Origin: Rehmannia glutinosa
Lineage: Eukaryota; Streptophyta; Magnoliopsida; Lamiales; Orobanchaceae
Direction of reading: 5' to 3'
Assembly: GCA_016081115.2 (NCBI GenBank)
Contig: CM071924.1
Location: 88,426,616 to 88,490,615, forward strand
Length of the DNA stretch: 64,000 bases
Shown in pieces: positions 57,190 to 64,000 of this stretch. Position numbers and translations under genes: made by a program. The first letter of the stretch is position 1. The number at the start of each line of letters is the position of its first letter. The notes under the pieces are model-generated. The model made no database searches. It was not told the DNA's origin and saw only the letters and a list, made by a program, of their open reading frames with translations.

Positions 57190-58440
57190 AACTGAAACAT
57201 AATTAATATCTTTCCTAAAAAAAACATGTTCAGGCTAATTTATAAAGCTAAAGCTATTTAAAATTCTATTTAACAAAGTAATGCCAAAAACAAAAAAAAT
57301 ACTTAAGATATGAATTTTACAAAATAGAGTTTATAACTCTTATTTTTATTATTTTTTTAAATAATTTTTAGAAATAATGTTATATTTAAAAAAATTAATT
57401 TAATTGAATTTTTTCGGATAAATGCATGATTTTTGCTCAAAATTCGAAAAAATGCTTGAATTTAAAATAACTTTAAGAACACAACTGGATTAGAAAAACA
57501 TCGACTGCCTAACAACTGGAATCCGAATCATCAATCGAGTAAGCGTGGTTTAGGTTTTATTATATAACCCAATTGTAATACATTTGACGTTTTCCTATTC
57601 CAGTTAGGGGTGAGCAAAACCGAACCAGAACCGAAAAACTGAACCGAACCGATTTTGAATCTAATAAACCGATGGTTCGGTTCGGTTTGGTTCATTTTTT
57701 TGGTTAAACGGTTTGGTTCGATTTTGAATCTAATAAACCGAATTAATTTTCGGTTCGATTTTGGTTCATAAAATGTCAGTTTGCACTGAACCGAACCGAA
57801 TATATTGATTTCTATATTTTTATATTATTATTTTATTTATTTACTTTATTTTATTGTTATGTTGTCATATAAATATAAAATAAATATATTTTTAGCAAAA
57901 AAAAGTAAAGGCCCAAAATAAAGCTCAAATCGAAAAATCGAACTAAAGTAGTTCATTTTGGTTAGTTCGATTTTTCTAGCATTGCGGTTCGGTTTTGATT
58001 TGAAAAAAAAAATCGATTTTTGGTTTTTTGCGGTTCGGTTCGATTTTGCACCGAACCGGTCGTTTGCTCACCCATAATTCTAGTTGTGTTTTAAATTCAT
58101 TCCAAATTCAAGCATTTTTTCAAATTTTGAGCAAAAAACAGTTACACTTATCCGAAAAATGGTATATATATTTTAAAATTTGTACAGTAAAAATTTAATT
58201 AAACTAATTTTTTTAAATACAATGTTATTCCTGAAAATTAATTCAATTAAAAATTCTGTTTAAAAAAAAAAACCAACTCTGTTTTCTAAATTTTTATTAA
58301 AAAAATTAAAATTGAGAAAAGTAACCTCTGTTTTCACCTCATATATTAAACTTTTTGTTTTTGGCATTATTTGGTTAATTTGATTTTAAAATAGCTTTAG
58401 TTTAATAAATTAGCCACATAATTAATATCTGAAAATTAAT
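57190..58440. repeat. Large imperfect inverted repeat
   Basis: 57190-57491 pairs with the reverse complement of 58082-58440, for example ...ataattaatatct...taatgccaaaaacaaa on both arms and aaatgcttgaatttnnaat near the inner ends. The right arm has about 45 extra bases. The loop contains the hAT MITE. Confidence 0.8.
57605..58076. mobile_element. hAT-type MITE, 472 bp, 8-bp TSD
   Basis: Ends TAGGGGTGAGCAAA and, reversed, TATGGGTGAGCAAA. Target duplications are attccagt (57597-57604) and attctagt (58077-58084), one mismatch. The interior is rich in aaccgaaccg and cggttcggtt phrases and has no ORF. Confidence 0.9.
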
Positions 58441-58459
58441 TTTTTTACTTAACCTTTTT

Positions 58460-59984
58460 CCCTCACGATTTTTCTCCCACTCCATCCCGGTTTCTTACTG
58501 TACATTCTGCACCCGAGTTCATCCGCGCACCCGAGTTCATCCGCGCCTTCCACGCACCGAGTTCGCTGCAGAGTTCTTCGCCGCATAGTACCCCGATTCC
58601 GCTGTTGTTCCTATTCCAACCACCGGTCGATTCTGTTTTCGCTGCTAGTAAATTCCCTAACCCTAACCCACTTCTTCACGAGTTGATGTGTTGATTTCTT
58701 GATTATTCTCGTTGATTCAGTTTCCCTTTCTCGTGGTAAAGTCCCTAACCCTAACCCGCTGTTGTATGATTTGCTTAATTTGTCAGCGTGGAAACTATTG
58801 GTTTTTAATGGTTGAAGCCCCTTTTGATGGGTTCTTGCGCTTCAGATAAAATAAGTAGGTATACATGAAGTTTGGTTTGGTTTTTTGTTTTTTTCATTCA
58901 TTGTTACTGACTTACTGTTACTTTTGGTTTTTATGAATTAATGACCCAAGTCCAACAAATAAGTTTATTTCAAATTAGAAATGTACAGAGCATAGGGATT
59001 TTATATTACTCGTGTTATTTTTCCTGGTAATATGAATTTTGTTATCTCTGGTATGTGATTGATATCTGAAACTGCAATTTTCTGTCTGCCGATTAAGTAG
59101 CTGCAATTCTGCAACTCAACCCCATATATGGACTTGACTCAGACTCAGATGCTTTCTTCTCTCTATCTGAGTTTATAGTGCCTATTTGTTAATTTGTATA
59201 TATTGCAATGCTACTCTAGTTATGCCACACGAAGTTACATATATCATTTGTTTGCAAAATGAAGCAAAACTCAGACAGATATATGTTAGAATTCAAATTT
59301 GATCAACTCTTTCTTCCTTTTGACTTGGTTATATATTGTTTATATTGTTTGAAACTTTGTACTTTGCTGATAAGGAGGATAGTTAAAACTTCTTGTGGTA
59401 ATAGGTTAAATTGGCCATTTATGTTTTATGAAAATGAAAAATAGCCATGTTTTTCCAAAATCATGTTTTTTTTAGCTATTTTGATTAAAAACTGACGGTC
59501 ATATCCTTCGTGTATTCTTTGGTGAGGTACTTGATTATTTATCAAAAATTGATGCGGAACATAACTTAGTACCAAGTTATATATCTCGGTACCGAGACAT
59601 GTTTCTTGGTACCGAGACATGTTTCTCGGTGCCTAGTTAAATGAACCGGTCCCCGAAAATGAGAAAAATGGGCAAAGTGGACATTTGAAATCAAAAAAAG
59701 GCTAAAAACATGTTTTTGAAAAATATGGCTAGAAAACATTTTTGCTTTGGGAAAAAGGCCAAAAAAACCGATGGGACTCAAACTTATTTCTTGTACATGA
59801 CTAATTTTATAATTTCTTCAATTAATAACACAAATTAGATTTGTAGGGAAGCAATTTTGGTTTTGTTTGATTAATATGTTTAATAAGGAAGTAGTTTGAC
59901 ATTATTCATATGTGCAACTAGCTTACAAGTTACTTTCTCATTATCTATCTAATTAGCCATTATTGTGTTTTATTAATTCTGCAG
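58460..59984 (+). other. Leader-like region and intron upstream of the MORC exons
   Basis: 58460-58760 is richer in GC, resembles a plant 5' leader, and has an 18-bp tandem duplication (cacccgagttcatccgcg, 58511-58546). Two telobox runs ccctaaccctaaccc lie near 58653 and 58744. 59412-59765 is a foldback repeat: its left part (gaaaaatagccatgttttt) pairs with the reverse complement of 59700-59760. It carries two copies of ggtaccgagacatgtttc (59588-59626). No exon is certain before 59985. Confidence 0.45.
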
Positions 59985-61384
59985 CCGACATGGATCATGT
60001 CAGGATTCATCCTAAATTCTTGCATTCAAATGCTACCAGCCATAAATGGGCTTTGGGAGGTGAATAGTTCAAGTGTGATTTTATTTTTATAATATCCAAA
60101 TATCATCTGAATTTAGTTTTTTCTTATCATTGGGTTGCTGTTTTCCAGCTTTTGCTGAGCTTCTAGACAATGCCTTAGATGAGGTACTTGCATTACTCTC
60201 TTCTCAATGAAGGGCTTTGGCTATTTTTGTTTTTATAGTTGTGGTTGATGACACCATATATTCCTTATAGGCAGGACTGCAATGGAGCAACCGATGTCAA
60301 TGTTGATGTGCTGGAGAACATGAAGGACAATAATAAAATGGTGGTGGTTCAAGGTATTAGCATATCAATCTGTCTATGTCCTGGAATTAAATAAACCGCA
60401 ACGAATTCTTCACTGCGATTTTCATGGCTTTGGTAAAAGTAGTTGTTATGAATGGTGAAAATGGAACTAATGTTGTGAATTTCACTTCAAAATTCTGTGT
60501 CTAATTTTACAAGTTGATTAGTCAAAAGTCATGTTCAAGCTTTTCCTGGATTTTATTTATTTTTCTGTTTTACATCCTGGTAAGTTTACTGTCTTTCAAC
60601 ACTTTTTAACACAATAGTTTCAGGTTATTTTGTAAAAGTATTACAACTTTGGGATTTTATGTGAGATCAACTTATTCACTAACGATTACATTATGACTGT
60701 AGATGATGGTGGTGGCATGACTCCTGATAAGATGTGCATGTGCATGTCTCTTGGGTATTCTGAAAAAAGTAAGATGGCAAACACAATTGGACAATGTAGG
60801 TGACAACATTTTATGAAGATAGCTTTGCTAATAACACTAAACATGTTTTGTTTGTTTAGATGTAGCCTACATTTCATTTCAACAGATGGAAATGGTTTTA
60901 AGACTAGTACTATGAGGCTTGGAGCAGACGTCATTGTTTTCTCTCGCTGTCAGGGGAAGTACGGAGGAAGGTACTTTCTTTTTTCATTTATATCAACGCT
61001 ACAGTTTTTCCGTTCATCTAAACTATAAGTACGGGGTGATAAAATTATCCTTCTTTCATTTGACTTGTAGGACAACACTAAGTATTGGATTGTTGTCCTA
61101 TACATTTTTGACGAATACTGGGAAAGAAGATATTGTTGTCCCCATTGTATTGTTCCCTGGATTTTTCTTATAAACTTCATAATGGTTTAACAGTTTGTAT
61201 ATATGTAGTCTATTTGATTCTGAGAGTTGGTTTTTTTTTTTCACTTGATGAATAGATTGATTATGAGAAAGTGGGAGAAACCTAGAACAAGCGTGTGAAA
61301 TCTTTCGCTGATTGTTGGCAAAGAAATCTTGAAACCATTGTGCAGTGGTCTCCATATGAAAGTGAAGAAGATCTTCTTGGACAG
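59985..61384 (+). pseudogene. Captured MORC-family GHKL ATPase gene fragment, seven exons
   Basis: MORC (microrchidia) ATPases act in plant heterochromatin silencing and RNA-directed DNA methylation. Exon-like blocks with matching splice sites: 59985-60059 (MDHVRIHPKFLHSNATSHKW), 60149-60183 (AFAELLDNALDE, the GHKL N box), 60275-60353 (CNGATDVNVDVLEN), 60703-60795 (DDGGGMTPDKM and MSLGYSEKS), 60886-60970 (YGNGFKTSTMRLGADVIVFS), 61071-61142 (TLSIGLLSYTFLTNTG) and 61256-61384 (NLETIVQWSPYESEEDLL). Exons 1-6 join in frame. A stop (IDYEKVGET then TAG) breaks exon 7, and exon 6 runs to a stop if its donor is not used. Introns are retained, so capture was from DNA. The C-terminal half of MORC is absent. 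Confidence 0.9.
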
Positions 61385-62250
61385 GTGGTATTTATTTTGG
61401 CATTTCTAAATATATGATATTTTTGTGGATTATGTATAGATCGTTATAACTATTTAAAATCTTGGCTTAAGTACTTAATTTGTGTGACTGATAATGTTTT
61501 GGTTTCGTTTTGTGCTCAATGCTATGTAGTAAAACTACTGAATTTAGCATGTGAAATAGTTTCTAAAATAGTTTTACTTGTTTGGCTTTTAATGGTTATT
61601 TAGCTCTTTTGTTTGGATATTTTTACTGTGAAGCTAATTCTGAGTTTTGATGACAATACTTGCTATTTGGGTAATTTATCCACCTGAGAATGGAATAAGA
61701 AGACTTCTTTGCATAATCCTTCCCTAAGTGTACTACTCTTGTCCCACTTCATAATTGTCATGTTGAATCTGTTTGTAAAGCAATTGTTATGGGAACCAAT
61801 CTTTATTAGGTGTATTATCTTTATTAGAAGTGCCAAACTACAAATTATATCACCAAACAAGTAATAATTTACAAACGAACTGATCATATGTTCTGATTTC
61901 ATATTTTATTAGCTATAATTAGCTTTATCGTACTAAGAATTGCTCCCATCTTTTCAGGTTGTTTTACCAGAGGGGCGAAGGATGTTTTAGGACGTGTTTG
62001 TTCTATTTTCACTATCACTCATTAGATTTTGTTTATAAACATTACTAGTAAGGATTTGCAATGGAAGTAGACAAATTGGGAACTATGAGGATGTTGCAAC
62101 ATTAAGGCCTTTAAGTACTCGTTTTATAGCTACATTTTGGCCTTTGCGTATACTCGTTGTGCACATTTGCTCAGGTTATATTTGTTAATTTTGATTATAC
62201 TTAATTGTTTGTTGATTTAGATTGGTGAATATTGGTGCTATTGTCGTTAA
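61385..62250. other. CACTA interior after the MORC exons, no gene seen
   Basis: AT-rich intron-like DNA. A possible acceptor-exon start (tcag, gttgttttaccagaggggcg) is at 61955-61980 but cannot be tied to MORC. Confidence 0.3.
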
Positions 62251-62684
62251 TTAGGGGTAAAAAACACAATATTGTTGAATGAAATGAAATCAGATAAAGA
62301 CACAAACAACATCGGTTATAAAGTGGTGTTTAAATGTAACGACAACAATAATGCTAATATTGACATCGCTTTCAAAACCGATGTGATTTCCAAACTAACT
62401 AAACCAAAATAACAACACTTATAACCTGTTGTGGTTTTAGGTATCAACATCGGTTAAAAATAGTGTTACAAAATGATGTTGTTATAGGAAACAACATCGG
62501 TTAAAAAACGTTGTTAAATATTTCGCACCAGGGGCTTTAACATCACTTATATTTCTTACTAAACATCGTTTTTACACCGATGTTGTTTCACTTATTTACA
62601 TCGGTGGAAAACTGATGTTGAAAACCCACTTTTTTACAACAGGGTTTTCAACATCGGTTTTTTTCATCATTAGACATCGGTTTT

Positions 62685-63497
62685 CAACATTGTTTCATAA
62701 CTAATTAATAAGTCGATCTATTATATATAAAAACTATATTTTTGGGGTATTTAACTGATTATGACATTCGTCAAATATTTTAGGTGTAGGCGCTAATGGG
62801 ATTAATAATTCTTATATATTTCAAATAAGAATCAATTTTTTTTGTGTTTAGATATTAAAAAAATCGTATAAAATATTCTGTAAATGAGGCCAATACGAAT
62901 AAAATATATTTATATTCTGTTCTATTTGATTTGTTTATACCCTAGTTGGTTGGGGATGGGGTGTTGTACACTACTGGTTGGGAAGAAATACAGATTTCAG
63001 CAGGCGCTAGTTTGACTAGCGCTTCAAGTGTCAGGAAAAAAGGAAGCTAATCTTTACAATAAGGGATAACTCATTAGCGCCTACTTTAAGGGCGTGCCTA
63101 CACCTAAAATCCTAACACCCAACAAATTCACCCACATTTGCAACAAAATTTAGCAAATGTCATAATCAGTTAAATACCCCTATATTTTATTTGGTTAAGT
63201 TAATTATATTTCACAACAGTAAAATCATGTATTGATAAATTGGAGTGTAGTTGTGGAACATCATTTATAAGTAGGACTGTAAACGAACAAAGCGTTCGAC
63301 AAACAACTCATGAATAAGCTTGAACAATCCTATACTCGTTTCTTAGATCGTGAATTAGCCCGTTTAGTGTTCGCTTAGTGTTCGTCTATAAATGTTCAAG
63401 ATCATATAGTGTTTATTTAGAATTGTTTAGGAAAATATTTGTTTAACTTAAATGAGTTTTATAATAACTTAACTCTATTATATAAACAAAAAGCTTT
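62685..63497. repeat. Tandem unit 3, second part
   Basis: Matches 24165-25100 of unit 1 and 53940-54850 of unit 2 with several small deletions, ending at aaaaagctttcca where an unrelated repeat begins. Confidence 0.85.
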
Positions 63498-64000
63498 CCA
63501 ATAGGATGTCAATGGATAGGGTCTGGGTCGGGTCCGCCTGGACCCGAGACCGGATCCGTTAAGAAAATGCAATACCCATATCCATACCCACCCCGCCTCA
63601 TCCAGACCCATACCCGCCCCGACCCATACCCGTGTCTTGTGGGTAAGACCCGTTAGACCAGCTAATTTCATATATTTGGCCAAATTTTTATGATTTTTAC
63701 TCAAAGTAGTGTATTCAAAATATAAGTTATTTATATAATTTTGTAAATATTATATAAATTAAGAAATAAACACCATATATAAATCAAAAGTTCTTGAACA
63801 AGAATAATACAATATATTCATTGTATATATAAAAAAAGATAAAAAAAATGAAAATAAAATTTATATGGGTTGGGTCCTGCCATACCCGTTACCCGCCCAT
63901 ACCCGCTTAGGTCTAAAACTCAATACCCATTATCCGCCCCATACCCATTTATTGAACCCATACCCACCCCTAATAAGGCACTTCTAGTTTGGGTACGGGT
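63498..64000. mobile_element. Non-autonomous repeat with acccatacccgcc-rich ends
   Basis: The left end, ataggatgtcaatggatagggt, and the right part, acccatacccacccctaat, are loosely inverted. Both ends are filled with acccatacccg phrases, the interior is AT-rich. The style is that of hAT-type non-autonomous elements. A target duplication is not clear. The ORF on the minus strand is a translation of the repeat. Confidence 0.45.

Larger units (their letters stand above)
56795..62684. mobile_element. CACTA-type element with captured MORC exons, 3' end truncated
   Basis: The left end is CACTACAAGAAAAATA. Subterminal motifs acatcggtt/aaccgatgt are dense at 56820-57050 and 62250-62680. The right terminus (an expected ...TTGTAGTG) is absent; tandem-unit DNA resumes at about 62685 (attgtttcataac), with roughly 50-80 bp of the unit missing. 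No transposase is seen. Contents: a large inverted repeat with a hAT MITE in its loop (57190-58440), a leader-like GC-richer stretch (58460-58760), MORC exons (59985-61384) and AT-rich DNA. Confidence 0.85.

Overview
This is an AT-rich stretch of a flowering-plant nuclear genome, probably a eudicot. The evidence is a spliced NAC transcription-factor gene with GT..AG introns, Ty3/Gypsy LTR retrotransposons primed by initiator tRNA-Met, CACTA, Mutator-like and hAT-type DNA transposons, and a decayed endogenous pararetrovirus. The species cannot be read from the sequence. Only one host gene looks potentially functional (NAC, 21307-23847); nearly everything else is transposon, relic or captured gene fragment.

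Left part (1-20860). A minus-strand LTR runs in from the left edge to 2762. A repeat copy follows (2763-3109). A minus-strand Caulimoviridae-like relic fills about 3115-9126, in the order capsid/zinc knuckle, movement protein, protease, RT, RNase H, possible transactivator, promoter. An unrecognised plus-strand ORF abuts it (9127-9480). From 11338 a host segment is present twice (A and B). The copies are separated by a small non-autonomous LTR element (about 12126-15155) and carry private insertions: a SINE in A; in B a cluster of (TA)n-flanked elements, one holding a histone H2B 5' fragment, and a Mutator-like element.

Middle and right part (21307-64000). The NAC gene has a Mutator-like element in intron 2. 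The 3' tail of this gene plus about 3 kb of downstream DNA occurs three times in tandem: unit 1 from 23690, unit 2 from 53480, unit 3 from 56453. Unit 1 is expanded to over 26 kb by a 10.5-kb chromodomain Gypsy element (25896-36402, TSD TAGTA), a solo LTR (36637-38331) and an 11-kb CACTA element (38517-49587, TSD AGG). The CACTA element holds a RALF peptide-hormone gene fragment, itself split by a minus-strand LTR element (42371-47795, TSD ACATA). Unit 3 is split by a second CACTA-type element (56795-62684) carrying several exons of a MORC-family ATPase gene. The tandem units preserve the empty target sites of the large insertions, so the order of events can be read locally.

The points most worth a second look are the three captured host-gene fragments (H2B, RALF, MORC), the near-identical 18-bp direct repeats bounding two of them, the reading-frame conflict in the NAC last exon, and the transposon placed 22 bp from the NAC intron 2 acceptor.
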